Positions 8,576 through 17,426 are shown, counted from the first letter of the stretch. The stretch: 64,000 bases of DNA from Pseudarthrobacter sp. NIBRBAC000502770 (GCF_006517815.1 NZ_CP041198.1:3348001-3412000); one strand, 5' to 3'. Numbers and translations are program-made. Notes: generated from the sequence alone by a model not told the origin.

Positions 8576-9228
8576 GGAACGGTTATGACCGCCACGGCCC
8601 GCTGGGCGCCGTCGCGCAGTTCGACGCTGGAGATGCTGCCCAGCTGGATGGGTGTGGCACCGGTGACCTTAACCTTCCCGCTGGGGGTGGCGGTCCAGGC
8701 GCAGGCCCGGTCCTCCGCGCCGGCCCGGTCGCGCACCCACAGCGAGAGCGTCCCTTCCTCCGGCAGGCTGCTGCCGCTGACCGCCAGCTCAGTCCCCCAG
8801 GTCTTCCGGGCCATGTCGATGTTCACCTGGAGCCCTCCGCCGGAGGCCACGGAGTAAGTGGCATCCGGCTGCGGCGGCCTGGCGAGCAGCGGCCCCACAG
8901 CCAGGCCCACCGCCAGGCAGGCAGCGGCAACGGCACCTGCCAACGCCACCCACCGCCGTCGTAACGAGCGGCGACGGTGCGCCAGCTCGCTGAACAGGCG
9001 CGCCGGGGCGCCGGGGTCAGCGCCCTCCCCGCCGCCGGGCGCGGCGGTGAGCGCCACGGCGTCGGGGACGGGGAGGGCATCGAGGAGCATTGGGACCTTC
9101 TCCAGCACGGCAAGCTCTTTGCGGCAGGCGGCGCAGCCCTGGAGGTGTGCTTCGAAAAGGCTGAGGTCGGCGGCGTCGAGGCCGCCCAGCACGTAGGCGC
9201 CCAGCAGGTGGTGCGGGTTGTGAGTCAC
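8572..9228 (-). CDS. Zinc-type anti-sigma factor, RskA-like
   Basis: 218 residues. The cytosolic N-terminus carries the zinc anti-sigma signature H28-x3-C32-x2-C35, preceded by HH at 6-7, which in this family clamps the sigma factor. One membrane helix (about 92-115, VALAGAVAAACLAVGLAVG) leads to an outer RskA-type beta domain ending in ELRDGAQRAVAVITVP. Release of the sigma factor in this family follows regulated proteolysis. It starts at GTG with a GTGA overlap on the sigma gene, so the two are translationally coupled, as expected for a sigma/anti-sigma pair. Confidence 0.9.
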   Translation of the reverse strand: MTHNPHHLLGAYVLGGLDAADLSLFEAHLQGCAACRKELAVLEKVPMLLDALPVPDAVALTAAPGGGEGADPGAPARLFSELAHRRRSLRRRWVALAGAVAAACLAVGLAVGPLLARPPQPDATYSVASGGGLQVNIDMARKTWGTELAVSGSSLPEEGTLSLWVRDRAGAEDRACAWTATPSGKVKVTGATPIQLGSISSVELRDGAQRAVAVITVP

Positions 9229-9725
9229 CGTTCCACCCCCATCTCGTCCAGGATGGTGCGCAAAGCCCGGAGCGCGTAGAAGGCGCGGGACTTGACGGTG
9301 CCGCTGGGGATGCTGAGTTGGACAGCCGCCTCGTTGACGGTGAACCTGCGGTAATGGAGGGCCACCAGGACGTCCCGGTGTTCCTTGCTCAACCGGAGCA
9401 GGGCCTCCTCCATCAGGACCCGGTTCAGCAGCTCGTCAACGCGGCCCATCACCTCTGCGGGTTCGGTCAGGCTGCTTTCCAGCGCCTCATGGGGGCGGCG
9501 CTGGCTCCGGCGGTAATTGTCGATCATGATGTTCCTGGCTGTGCGGTACAAGTAACTGCGGAAGCTGCCGTTGACCTCCGGGGCGTGCTGCCAGACGCGG
9601 AGCACCGTTTCCTGGACCACGTCCTCCGCGAGCTGCGGATCCCTGGTGGCGCTGAGCACGAAGCGGCGCAGGGCGCTGCCATGTTCACGGTAGATGGCCT
9701 CCACCACGTTGTCGTCGAGCGGCAT
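9225..9725 (-). CDS. ECF RNA polymerase sigma factor
   Basis: 166 residues. Region 2 (IYREHGSALRRFVLSATRD..LAEDVVQETVLRVWQH..LYRTARNIMIDNYRR) contains the usual 2.1-2.4 blocks that bind RNA polymerase and the -10 element; region 4 (HYRRFTVNEAAVQLSIPSGTVKSRAFYALRAL) is the helix-turn-helix for the -35. The relation to SigL/SigK-type factors is suggested by the promoters beside it. The ATG at 9725 is chosen because GGAGGAGCGGG precedes it; an upstream GTG-type extension has no such site. It is coupled to the anti-sigma gene and probably autoregulated. Confidence 0.92.
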   Translation of the reverse strand: MPLDDNVVEAIYREHGSALRRFVLSATRDPQLAEDVVQETVLRVWQHAPEVNGSFRSYLYRTARNIMIDNYRRSQRRPHEALESSLTEPAEVMGRVDELLNRVLMEEALLRLSKEHRDVLVALHYRRFTVNEAAVQLSIPSGTVKSRAFYALRALRTILDEMGVER

Positions 9726-9777
9726 CCCGCTCCTCCCGTCACTGCCAACACCACGGCATCCTGCGCTCCCGGCTGTT

Positions 9778-9805
9778 ACCACGACGGAAAGCAGGAAAAG
9801 GTTCA
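9778..9805 (-). promoter_or_regulatory. ECF promoter of the sigma/anti-sigma operon
   Basis: On the minus strand, TGAACC (9805-9800), a 16-base spacer and CGTGGT (9783-9778) lie 53 bases before the sigma gene start. This is the -35/-10 form used by SigL-like ECF factors (TGAACC...CGT). The same form occurs on the opposite strand beside it, so autoregulation is likely. Confidence 0.75.
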
Positions 9806-9830
9806 CCTACCCGGCGCGGCAGCCTGCCTG

Positions 9831-9858
9831 TGAACCATTCTTCACCCGGAGGCGTCGT
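9831..9858 (+). promoter_or_regulatory. ECF promoter of the lipoprotein gene
   Basis: TGAACC at 9831-9836, a 16-base spacer and CGTCGT at 9853-9858, 93 bases before the lipoprotein start. Same sequence elements and identical spacing as the divergent sigma-operon promoter, which makes chance unlikely and marks the lipoprotein as a target of the adjacent sigma factor. Confidence 0.75.
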
Positions 9859-9951
9859 AGGGGTTAGCGCAGTGATCCAGCGCCGGGCGCCCCGCGAAGC
9901 GCCACACCCCAGAACGCACACAGCCACGCAAGAACATCCAAGGAGCACACC

Positions 9952-10518
9952 ATGAAACACCATCTCGGGGCAGGCCTTGCCATCCTGGTTCTGGCGGCAG
10001 CCCTCACCGGCTGCGGCAGCAGCACCGGGACCACGCCGGCGGCCTCCAGCCCGGCCACGGGCGGCGCCACCAGTTCAGCAGGAACTTCCTCCGGGACGTC
10101 CTCCGCCAGCCCCTCCGGAACGTCGGCGTCGTCATCGCAGGCAAGTTCCGCCGTCGACCTTAAGGCAGCGTCCTCGGCGGCAGGAAGCATTGTGGTGGAT
10201 GCGAAGGGAATGAGCCTCTACTTCTTCACCAAGGACACCAAGGACTCCGGCACCAGCGCCTGCACTGGTTCCTGCCTGGTCCAATGGCCTCCGCTCACCA
10301 CCACTTTGGGATCCCCCACGGCAGAAGGAGTCACCGGGAAACTGGGCACCATCACCACGCCTGACGGCAAGAAGCAGGTGACGTTGAACGGCATGCCCCT
10401 CTACTACTTCGCGAAGGACACCAAGCCGGGCGACACTTTGGGCCAGGGTGTGGGCGGCGTCTGGTACTTGTCCGATCCGTCAGGCGCCATGATCAAATCG
10501 GCCGGACAAGGCTACTAG
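9952..10518 (+). CDS. Secreted lipoprotein with COG4315-type repeats
   Basis: 188 residues. A lipoprotein signal peptide ends at the lipobox LTG-C21. A Ser/Thr/Ala-rich linker (about 22-65) precedes two copies of the 'secreted repeat of unknown function': GMSLYFFTKDTKDSG with a CTGSC pair, then GMPLYYFAKDTKPGD ending in a GVWYLSDPSG block. Such proteins are anchored outside the membrane; their role is unknown, though the paired cysteines and aromatic clusters have led to redox proposals. It is divergent from, and very probably controlled by, the neighbouring ECF sigma factor. Confidence 0.88.
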   Translation: MKHHLGAGLAILVLAAALTGCGSSTGTTPAASSPATGGATSSAGTSSGTSSASPSGTSASSSQASSAVDLKAASSAAGSIVVDAKGMSLYFFTKDTKDSGTSACTGSCLVQWPPLTTTLGSPTAEGVTGKLGTITTPDGKKQVTLNGMPLYYFAKDTKPGDTLGQGVGGVWYLSDPSGAMIKSAGQGY

Positions 10519-10543
10519 CCCGGCAGGATCCGCCCGGCGGGGC

Positions 10544-11296
10544 CTACTTCAGCGGAACGTCCGCGGCCTTGCCCGGGAGCGGGATGTCGGTGGGCAGCGG
10601 AACGGGCACTTTAGGGCCCTGTTCCAGCCCCTTCCGGACGTCTCCCGGCACTTCGGTGGGCAGCGCCGGCGAAGCCGGGACCTCCGCAGGCTTCTGCGAG
10701 GGCGTTCCGTGGGCGGGCATGGTTCCCTGCCGTGTTGGAACGCTCGACGGCGCCGCGGCGGCAGGTGCAGAAGCGGGCGCGGGTGCCGGTGGGACGGCAT
10801 CCGCGCTGCTGGTTGCCGAAGGCCGCGGCGCTGCCGGCGCGGGAACCGGAAGCTGCTTGCCGTCATTGCCGGCGGGGGCCGCGGTTGAGCCTGCCACGAA
10901 TGAGGTGACGGCGTGGTTCAGCTGGGAGATGGAGTCCCGGAATCCCTGGTCGGAGGCGGCGGCAACCGCGCCGCCGGCCGCAAGCGAGGCAGCCACGGAG
11001 AGCGTGGTGAGTGTGATGCGGCGCTTGGCCCTGCGGCGGGCGGCCAGTTGGTCAGCCGGCTGCCCGGCAGCGGGAAGCGTGGTGGTGGCTGCCGCGCCCA
11101 CCGGAAACACCGGGGTGGTGGCTGCCGAGGGGCCAGCCATCAGCGCCGCGATGTCGGCAGAAGGCGCCGGGGCCTCGGCCGCCAGGGCGCGAAGATGGAG
11201 CAGTGCGTCGCGGAGCTGGCCGTCGCCGCCCATGCCTGCCTCCAGCAGAAGCTGGTCAACGGCACCGTCGTTCCGGGATCCTGCGGTATCACTCAT
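10544..11296 (-). CDS. Single-pass membrane protein, putative regulator of the adjacent sigma factor
   Basis: 250 residues. A cytosolic N-terminus of about 95 residues with two helical segments (VDQLLLEAGMGGDGQLRDALLHLRALA) is followed by a basic stop (RRRAKRR) and one membrane helix (ITLTTLSVAASLAAGGAVAA), then a low-complexity Pro/Ala/Ser outer region ending in VPLPTDIPLPGKAADVPLK. It overlaps the sigma gene by 8 bases. Position and topology match anti-sigma factors, but there is no zinc motif and no recognisable anti-sigma domain, so the role is inferred from context only. Confidence 0.65.
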   Translation of the reverse strand: MSDTAGSRNDGAVDQLLLEAGMGGDGQLRDALLHLRALAAEAPAPSADIAALMAGPSAATTPVFPVGAAATTTLPAAGQPADQLAARRRAKRRITLTTLSVAASLAAGGAVAAASDQGFRDSISQLNHAVTSFVAGSTAAPAGNDGKQLPVPAPAAPRPSATSSADAVPPAPAPASAPAAAAPSSVPTRQGTMPAHGTPSQKPAEVPASPALPTEVPGDVRKGLEQGPKVPVPLPTDIPLPGKAADVPLK

Positions 11297-11867
11297 GATG
11301 TGCCTGGTTTCTCTTGAGCGTTTGTGCCTTGAGGTTATGGAGGGCCCGGCGCTGGAGCTGCTTGATGGCTCCGGTGCTCTTGCCCATGATGGCGGCTACC
11401 TGCTCGATGGACAGGTCCGCAACGACGCGAAGGGCCAGGACCTCCTGGTGTTCTTCGCTGAGGCCTTCCAGCATGGCTTCGGCACCGGCCGTCAGTTCCA
11501 CCGCGTGGTCCTCCGCGGACGGGGTGGTCCGGGCATCAAGCTGGGGGTCGTAGGGCGTCAACTGAGGCCTGCGCTCCTGCCGGCGGTAGTGGTCCACCAT
11601 GCGGGCGTGGGCGATTGAGAAGATCAGGGACTTTGCGCCCTGCAGTCCACCGGTGAGGGTGCCGGTCCGCGGGTAGAAAGCCATGAAGACGTCCTGGGTC
11701 ACAGCCTCGGGATCATCCAGTCCGCGCGCTTTAAGGTACCCCTGCACCGGGCCCGCGAAGGTTCGATAGGCAGCAGCGAACAACACGGCCGGATCAGTTC
11801 CGGCTGCGTTGTCGAATATGTCGATCTCTTCTTGGGCCAAAGTGTCCAGCACCAGCGGCTCCTCCAT
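11289..11867 (-). CDS. RNA polymerase sigma-70 family (ECF-type) factor
   Basis: 192 residues. Region 2 is recognisable (AYRTFAGPVQGYLKARG..DPEAVTQDVFMAFY..KSLIFSIAHARMVDHYRRQERR) and region 4 ends the protein (LSEEHQEVLALRVVADLSIEQVAAIMGKSTGAIKQLQRRALHNL). The sequence is clearly different from the ECF factor at 9225-9725. The ATG at 11867 has no obvious ribosome site, so the start may be wrong by a few codons. It is the first gene of a two-gene unit with the membrane protein; a secreted-protein gene lies directly upstream on the same strand. Confidence 0.88.
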   Translation of the reverse strand: MEEPLVLDTLAQEEIDIFDNAAGTDPAVLFAAAYRTFAGPVQGYLKARGLDDPEAVTQDVFMAFYPRTGTLTGGLQGAKSLIFSIAHARMVDHYRRQERRPQLTPYDPQLDARTTPSAEDHAVELTAGAEAMLEGLSEEHQEVLALRVVADLSIEQVAAIMGKSTGAIKQLQRRALHNLKAQTLKRNQAHHE

Positions 11868-12006
11868 CCCGGGATCAGGCCCTTGCCTTATCCCGGTTTC
11901 CGGTTCGGGCTGCCAATCCCCGTGGTATTCCGGCTGCCTCGCGGCAGGTCTGCCAGGGGCGCTCCTTCAAGCTTTTCCAGCGGCGCGCGTACCCGCCCGG
12001 CTGCCC

Positions 12007-12030
12007 GGACTGCGGCCGCAGCCGCAGTCC
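12007..12030 (-). terminator. GC-rich hairpin after the secreted Ala/Pro protein gene
   Basis: 9-bp arms GGACTGCGG / CCGCAGTCC around a 6-base loop, 18 bases beyond the stop of the gene ending at 12048. No U-tract. It separates that gene from the sigma operon downstream. Confidence 0.6.
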
Positions 12031-12047
12031 AGACTAGCCAATGCGCC

Positions 12048-12749
12048 TTAGCGGGCCGAAACCGACGGCGTGTGGACGGTGTTGCCACCCACGGCGGGAA
12101 CGGCAGGAACAGCGGGAACGGCCTTGGCGCCGTCTACCCCCGGGACGGCCGGAACGGCCGGCACTGCAGGAGCGGCGGGGACCTCCGGCTTTGCGGCGTC
12201 AACGGAGACGGAACCGTTGCCCTCGGCACCGGCCTTGGCTGCGGCGTCGGCCTTAGCCACGACGTCGGCGCAATAGCTCTTGATGTTGGCGTCACCCTTG
12301 GCAGCGATGGACAGCGAGGAGAACGCCTTGGAGGAAGCGTCCAGGCCGCCGTGGGTGAAGGCGGTGCAGAGGCCCAGGGCTGCAGGGCCGGCCGCGTCCA
12401 CGGCGGTGTTGGCCGTTGCGGAACCGGTTACATCAGCGCTGGCCTTTTCGTCGGAAGCGCCAGCCGTGGCCGTTGCCTTGGCGGTGGCTTCCGCGGTGCC
12501 GTCGGCGGTCTTCAGGGCGTCGGACACTGCCGAGGTGGCGGTGGGGGCCGGGGTGGCCTGGGCATCAGCGGCTGCTTCGGCTGAAAGCTTGGGGGCAGGC
12601 GCACCAAAGAGCTCGTGCGCAGTCTGCTGGGCCTGAGTGGGAAGGGCACCGGAGACGGCTGCGGCGCCGGTTCCGCCTACTGCCAGGGTTCCGGCGGCCA
12701 GGACTCCGGCGGCGACTTTGCTGGTGGCGAGAACGGTGAATACAGACAT
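12048..12749 (-). CDS. Exported Ala-rich protein with Pro-Ala-Val repeats
   Basis: 233 residues. The N-terminus (SKVAAGVLAAGTLAVGGTGAAAVSGALP) is a hydrophobic export or anchor segment shared by a poorly described actinobacterial family, followed by a conserved block ending QQTAHELFGAPAPK. The middle is an Ala/Thr helix-rich region with two cysteines (LGLCTAF and KSYCADV) that could pair outside the cell. The C-terminus is a low-complexity VPAVPAVP tract. GGAGAAGTAA precedes the ATG. It lies just upstream of the second sigma gene and has an ECF-like promoter of its own, suggesting it is a target. No function is known to me. Confidence 0.7.
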   Translation of the reverse strand: MSVFTVLATSKVAAGVLAAGTLAVGGTGAAAVSGALPTQAQQTAHELFGAPAPKLSAEAAADAQATPAPTATSAVSDALKTADGTAEATAKATATAGASDEKASADVTGSATANTAVDAAGPAALGLCTAFTHGGLDASSKAFSSLSIAAKGDANIKSYCADVVAKADAAAKAGAEGNGSVSVDAAKPEVPAAPAVPAVPAVPGVDGAKAVPAVPAVPAVGGNTVHTPSVSAR

Positions 12750-12810
12750 TTACTTCTCCAAAACCTAGACAACACATAGGACTGGGCCCGCCGGGCGGAC
12801 CCATCACTGA

Positions 12811-12840
12811 CTACATCGCCCGTGGTTGCGGAAAGGTTAC
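12811..12840 (-). promoter_or_regulatory. Candidate ECF promoter of the exported Ala-rich protein gene
   Basis: On the minus strand GTAACC (12840-12835), 16 bases, then CGATGTAG (12818-12811), about 60 bases before the start codon. The spacing and AACC/CG elements fit ECF promoters and differ from the first module's promoters. There is no clear second copy before the sigma gene, so the link to that factor is tentative. Confidence 0.4.
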
Positions 12841-12902
12841 GGGTGCGGTGGATTTCTTTTTCCTGTCCCCACCGCCGGCAAGCCCGGCGGCCGGCGGACC
12901 CG

Positions 12903-13505
12903 CTAGAGATGGTTCGCTGCGCCGCTGCGAACCGACCCCGTGCCGGCGTCCTCAAGGGCCATGGCGGCAAGGCGCTGGATGTACGGACCCACTTCCTCGT
13001 CGTCGAGCACCAGCAGGTCCGGCTGGCCGCGCAGCCAGCGGGCGTTAAGCGAGGTGATGTTCTCGTGTTCCAGCAGTTCCTCGAACTCGCCGTCGAGCTC
13101 CTCGATGCGGAGGACGGCGCGGTTGACCGCACCGGTGTCATCGGTGCCACCGGCCAGGTAGGACGCTGCCGTTCCGTCGGTCAGCACGGCGTAGGCCTCC
13201 GCGGCGCGGTTGAAGAGGTCCAGGTGGGCGGCTGCGCCCATCCCTGCCATGCCTTCGCGGACCAGCGGGTCGGTGGCGATCCGGCCACCGGCCATAACGG
13301 CGTACTGCGCGAAGCCTCCCTCCAGGGCCTGGGACAGGTAGAAATCCACCAGGCAGCTGCGGACGGCCACCGGCGACATGTCCTCCAGCCGCAGCATGGC
13401 CTTGCGCATGGCGTCGATGATGGCAGCGTTGGCCTCCACCACTTCCTCGTCCCTGCCTCCGATGCTGCTGCTGGTCAGGACGACGGGCTGGTGCGTGATG
13501 GTCAT
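12903..13505 (-). CDS. DMP19/DUF4375-like protein, unknown function
   Basis: 200 residues, soluble. A helical N-terminal half with the block FYLSQALEGGFAQYAVMAGG resembles the G-G-F-x-Q-Y/F core of DUF4375/DMP19-like proteins, some of which mimic DNA through surface acidity. Acidic clusters (EELDGEFEELLEHE, VLDDEEVGPY) are present in the second half. AAGGATCGCC precedes the ATG. It is divergent from the SNF2 helicase gene. The family match is moderate; the role is unknown. Confidence 0.6.
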   Translation of the reverse strand: MTITHQPVVLTSSSIGGRDEEVVEANAAIIDAMRKAMLRLEDMSPVAVRSCLVDFYLSQALEGGFAQYAVMAGGRIATDPLVREGMAGMGAAAHLDLFNRAAEAYAVLTDGTAASYLAGGTDDTGAVNRAVLRIEELDGEFEELLEHENITSLNARWLRGQPDLLVLDDEEVGPYIQRLAAMALEDAGTGSVRSGAANHL

Positions 13506-13662
13506 GGCGATCCTTGCTGGGCGGCGGTTTTGCTCCGGACGCTTTCACGCTACGACGGCCGGTTCACGGCAACACCGGGAACGAAATGAACGTCAAGCGA
13601 AGTTTTCGGGACCGGCACGGAAGGAAGCCCGGCGGCGTGGGGGCGCCCCCGGGCGAACTAAG

Positions 13663-16600
13663 ATGGATCAGATAACCTCCCACCGGACCCGGCTCCGCCG
13701 TGGCCTGCCGAAAGTAGCCCCCACCATGCCATCCCAACCGGACGAAAGTGCGGACCTGGCAATACAGACACCTGCAATCAACGACCGCTCGCTGGCGGCC
13801 GGGCTGGCGTATGCCATGGCAAGCAGGGTCTCGGGCATATCGTTCGACGGCGGCACGGGGCTGATGCTGGGAAAGGTCCGGGGCGGGGCGGACGTTCCGT
13901 ACTCCACCACCGCCAAGCTGGTCCGGAAAGCCGGCGGCTGGAGCTGCACCGTCGGTGTGTGCAGCTGCCCGGTCCGCAAGGACTGCAAGCATGTGGCGGC
14001 CCTGCTGTTCGCGGCCGAGGACAACCCCGCCATCCGGGTGCAGTTGCTGGCGCCGTCCACCTCCGCCCAGGTGTCCCGTGCGCCGGCCGCGGCCCTCTCC
14101 GACTGGGAGCAGGCCCTCAGCCCCCTGATCTCCCGGCCCGGTGCCACCCCCTCCACCGCCGGGGTTCCCCTCGCCCTGCAGTTCGAAGTGGAGGAACCCC
14201 CGCCGCATTTCTCCTACACCGGCCGCCGGGACCCGGTGCGCGGCGTCCGCCAGCTCAAGGTCCGGCCGGTCATCATGGGCGCCAAGGGCAAATGGATCCG
14301 CGGCGATGTTTCCTGGAACACCCTGAGCTACCTGAACTTCCGGCGGGAATCCAACCAGGCGCACGTGGACTGGCTGCAGGAGTTCCTGGCCGGCCATTCC
14401 TCCTCCGCGAGCCGGATGCACAACTCCGCCGGCCTGTGGCTAAGCCTGAACTCTTATGCCGGCAGGAACCTGTGGAGCCTGCTGTCCGAGGCACGGAAGA
14501 TCGGGCTCGCGCTGGTCCACTCGCGCGGCACAGAGCCTGTCCGCATCACTGAAGCCCCCGCCGTCGTCGGGCTTTCCCTGAGCCGGTACGGGGCACCGGT
14601 GGCTGGACCCGACGAAGAAGCCGCCGCGGCAAAAACAGATGCGTCCGACGGCGGGCTGGAGCTGTCGCCCACCATCACGGTTGAGGGCGCGGAGGTTGAT
14701 CCGGCATCCGTGGGAACGATCGGCCGGCCGGCGCACGGGTTGTTCTTTACCTCGGGGGAAGCCTCGCTGCCGGGCGTGCCGGACCCCAACGGCACCATCA
14801 CGCTGGCGCCGCTGGAAAACGGGCTGAGCGAGGAGCTGCTGGCGTTCGTCACCGCGGGCAGCATGCTGCATATCCCCGCCAGGGACGAATCCCGCTTCCT
14901 GACCGGGTTCTACCCGAAACTGAAGCAGGCGGCCCGGGTAACGGCGCGCGACGAGTCCGTGGAACTGCCCGAACTGGCCGTCCCCACCCTTTCCCTGCTG
15001 GCCAACTATGGTGCTGACCACCGGGTACGGCTGCATTGGGAGTGGCACTACAAGACCGGGACGCTGGTCACGGCGCAGCCCTTGTGGCGTCACCCCGGCG
15101 ATCACGGTTACCGTGACGACACCGCCGAGGCGCGCATCCTGGAGGGCATCGGCCAGCCATGGGACGTGGTCCCTGCCCTGGGTGAATCAGCCACGGGCGG
15201 CTGGGGCACTCCGCGGCTTGCGGCATCCGCCGAACTGACGGGACTGGACACGCTGGCGTTCACCGAGGAGGTACTGCCCCGGCTGTGGGAAGCGCCGGAC
15301 GTTGACGTGGAAGCCGTGGGTGACATCGCGGACTACCGGGAGGCCGGGGAAGCTCCCGTGGTGTCCATCTCCACCAAGGCCACCGAGCAGCGTGACTGGT
15401 TCGACCTGGGCATCCAGATTTCGCTGGAAGGCCAGCCCGTCTCCTTCGCTGCCGTGTTCTCCGCGCTGGCGGCCGGCCAAACCAGGATGCTGCTGCCCAG
15501 CGGAGCCTATTTCTCCCTGGACCTGCCGGAACTGCACCAGTTGCGGGCTTTGATCGAAGAAGCCAGATCGCTGCAGGACAACAAGGATGCTCCACTGCAG
15601 ATCAGCAGGTTCCAGGCCGGCCTCTGGGACGAGCTGGCACAGCTGGGGATTGTCGACGAACAGGCAGCGGCCTGGCGGTCCGCCGTCGGCGGCCTCCTGG
15701 AGGGCGGCACCGACGGGCTGCCGCTGCCTGCCACGCTGAACGCGGAGCTGCGGCCTTACCAGCTGGAGGGGTTCAACTGGCTGAGCTTCCTCTACAAGCA
15801 CGGGCTGGGCGGCATCCTGGCGGACGACATGGGCCTGGGCAAAACCGTCCAGGCGCTGGCGCTGATGTGCGCGGCGAAAGACCTTGCGGCAGCGGCTGCC
15901 TCGTCCCTGGAAACGTCCGACGGCGGTGCTGCCGCCAGCTCCGGTGGCGGGCCCGCCGCCGTCGCGCCCTTCCTGGTGGTGGCGCCCACCAGCGTGGTGG
16001 GCAACTGGGCGCTGGAAGCCGCCCGCTTCGCCCCTGGCCTCACCGTCCGGACCGTCGGCGAGACCTTCGGGAAGAGCGGGCAGGACGTTGCGGAGGCACT
16101 GGGCGGGGCCGACGTCGTGATCACCTCGTACGCGCTGTTCCGCATCGACTACGAGGCCTACGCCATGCGGACGTGGAACGGGCTGGTCCTGGACGAGGCG
16201 CAGTTCGTGAAGAACCACCAGTCCAAGGCCTACCAGTGCGCCCGCAAGCTGCCGGCGGCGTTCAAGCTGGCCATCACCGGCACCCCGCTGGAGAACAACC
16301 TGATGGAGTTCTGGGCCCTGACATCCATCGTCGCTCCCGGGCTGTTCTCCAGCCCCAAGCGCTTTGCCGAGTATTACCAGAAGCCGGTGGAAAAGAACGG
16401 CGACAAGGGGCAGCTGGAGAAGCTCCGGCGCCGGGTCCGGCCGCTGATGATGCGGCGCACCAAGGACCAGGTGATCAAGGACCTGCCGCCCAAGCAGGAG
16501 CAGGTCCTTGAGGTGGTGCTCAACCCGCGGCACCAGAAGGTGTACCAGACCCACCTGCAGCGTGAGCGGCAGAAGATCCTGGGGCTGATCGAGGACGTCA

Positions 16601-17202
16601 ACAAGAACCGGTTCACCATTTTCCAGTCGCTGACCCTGCTGCGGCAGCTCAGCCTGGATGTGTCCCTGGTGGATCCTGCCTTGTCCGCGGTGCGGTCCTC
16701 GAAGCTGGATGTACTGTTTGAGCAGCTCGAGGACCTGGTGGCCGAGGGGCACCGGGCGCTGATCTTCAGCCAGTTCACCGGGTTCCTGGGGAAGGTCCGC
16801 GAGCGGCTGGACCAGGAGGAGATCGAGTACTGCTACCTCGACGGCGGAACCCGGAACCGTGCCGACGTTGTCAGCGAGTTCAAGAACGGCAGCGCGCCGG
16901 TGTTCCTGATTTCGCTCAAGGCCGGCGGGTTCGGCCTGAACCTCACGGAGGCCGATTACGTCTTCCTGCTGGACCCCTGGTGGAACCCGGCGTCCGAGGC
17001 CCAGGCCGTGGACCGGACCCACCGGATCGGGCAGGCCCGGAACGTGATGGTGTACCGGCTCGTGGCCAAGGACACCATCGAGGAAAAGGTCATGGCACTG
17101 AAGACCCGGAAGTCGCAGCTGTTCGCTGACGTCATGGAGGGTGACGCCCTGGCCGGCGGGGCCATCACGGCCGAGGACCTTGCGGGGCTGTTCAAGGAGT
17201 AA
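13663..17202 (+). CDS. SWIM zinc-finger SNF2-family DEAD/DEAH-like helicase
   Basis: 1179 residues from the ATG at 13663 (an ATG at 13726 is an alternative; neither has a strong ribosome site). A SWIM finger (C-S-C-P...C-K-H, about residues 105-114) is followed by a long middle region that includes the bacterial SNF2-associated domain, then the ATPase: Walker A DDMGLGKT (about 722-729), DEAQ box (about 842-845), motif III TGTPLENN, and helicase C with DRTHRIGQ and VYRLVAKDTIEEKV (about 1114-1140). This matches bacterial SWIM-SNF2 helicases, which remodel nucleoprotein complexes and act in transcription or repair. No restriction or defence genes are adjacent, so a housekeeping role is as likely as defence. 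Confidence 0.92.
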   Translation: MDQITSHRTRLRRGLPKVAPTMPSQPDESADLAIQTPAINDRSLAAGLAYAMASRVSGISFDGGTGLMLGKVRGGADVPYSTTAKLVRKAGGWSCTVGVCSCPVRKDCKHVAALLFAAEDNPAIRVQLLAPSTSAQVSRAPAAALSDWEQALSPLISRPGATPSTAGVPLALQFEVEEPPPHFSYTGRRDPVRGVRQLKVRPVIMGAKGKWIRGDVSWNTLSYLNFRRESNQAHVDWLQEFLAGHSSSASRMHNSAGLWLSLNSYAGRNLWSLLSEARKIGLALVHSRGTEPVRITEAPAVVGLSLSRYGAPVAGPDEEAAAAKTDASDGGLELSPTITVEGAEVDPASVGTIGRPAHGLFFTSGEASLPGVPDPNGTITLAPLENGLSEELLAFVTAGSMLHIPARDESRFLTGFYPKLKQAARVTARDESVELPELAVPTLSLLANYGADHRVRLHWEWHYKTGTLVTAQPLWRHPGDHGYRDDTAEARILEGIGQPWDVVPALGESATGGWGTPRLAASAELTGLDTLAFTEEVLPRLWEAPDVDVEAVGDIADYREAGEAPVVSISTKATEQRDWFDLGIQISLEGQPVSFAAVFSALAAGQTRMLLPSGAYFSLDLPELHQLRALIEEARSLQDNKDAPLQISRFQAGLWDELAQLGIVDEQAAAWRSAVGGLLEGGTDGLPLPATLNAELRPYQLEGFNWLSFLYKHGLGGILADDMGLGKTVQALALMCAAKDLAAAAASSLETSDGGAAASSGGGPAAVAPFLVVAPTSVVGNWALEAARFAPGLTVRTVGETFGKSGQDVAEALGGADVVITSYALFRIDYEAYAMRTWNGLVLDEAQFVKNHQSKAYQCARKLPAAFKLAITGTPLENNLMEFWALTSIVAPGLFSSPKRFAEYYQKPVEKNGDKGQLEKLRRRVRPLMMRRTKDQVIKDLPPKQEQVLEVVLNPRHQKVYQTHLQRERQKILGLIEDVNKNRFTIFQSLTLLRQLSLDVSLVDPALSAVRSSKLDVLFEQLEDLVAEGHRALIFSQFTGFLGKVRERLDQEEIEYCYLDGGTRNRADVVSEFKNGSAPVFLISLKAGGFGLNLTEADYVFLLDPWWNPASEAQAVDRTHRIGQARNVMVYRLVAKDTIEEKVMALKTRKSQLFADVMEGDALAGGAITAEDLAGLFKE

Positions 17203-17426
17203 GCCCGTCGTTATCGACTCGCATCCTGGTTTTCGACGCACATCTTCGCTGTCGCAGCCCATATTTCGGTAGCGCCAGCGAATCCGCGCAGCGCAAATGC
17301 GTTTGCGCCGCGCGCTGTTGGTGCACCATGGCGCCGGACCTGCGCAGGCGCCCCAGCCACGTCCGCGCAGCGGTGCTCGAAGGGCGCGGCGGCATCCTGG
17401 CCTGCACGGACTTGTAGGCACGACGA

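Noticed and set aside
12048..12200. Direct repeats coding Pro-Ala-Val as a CRISPR-like array
   Set aside because: The periodicity is within a reading frame, with 9-12 base units and no spacers.
13663..17202. SNF2 helicase as part of a phage-defence island
   Set aside because: No nuclease, methylase or other defence genes flank it; neighbours are a DMP19-like gene and amtB.
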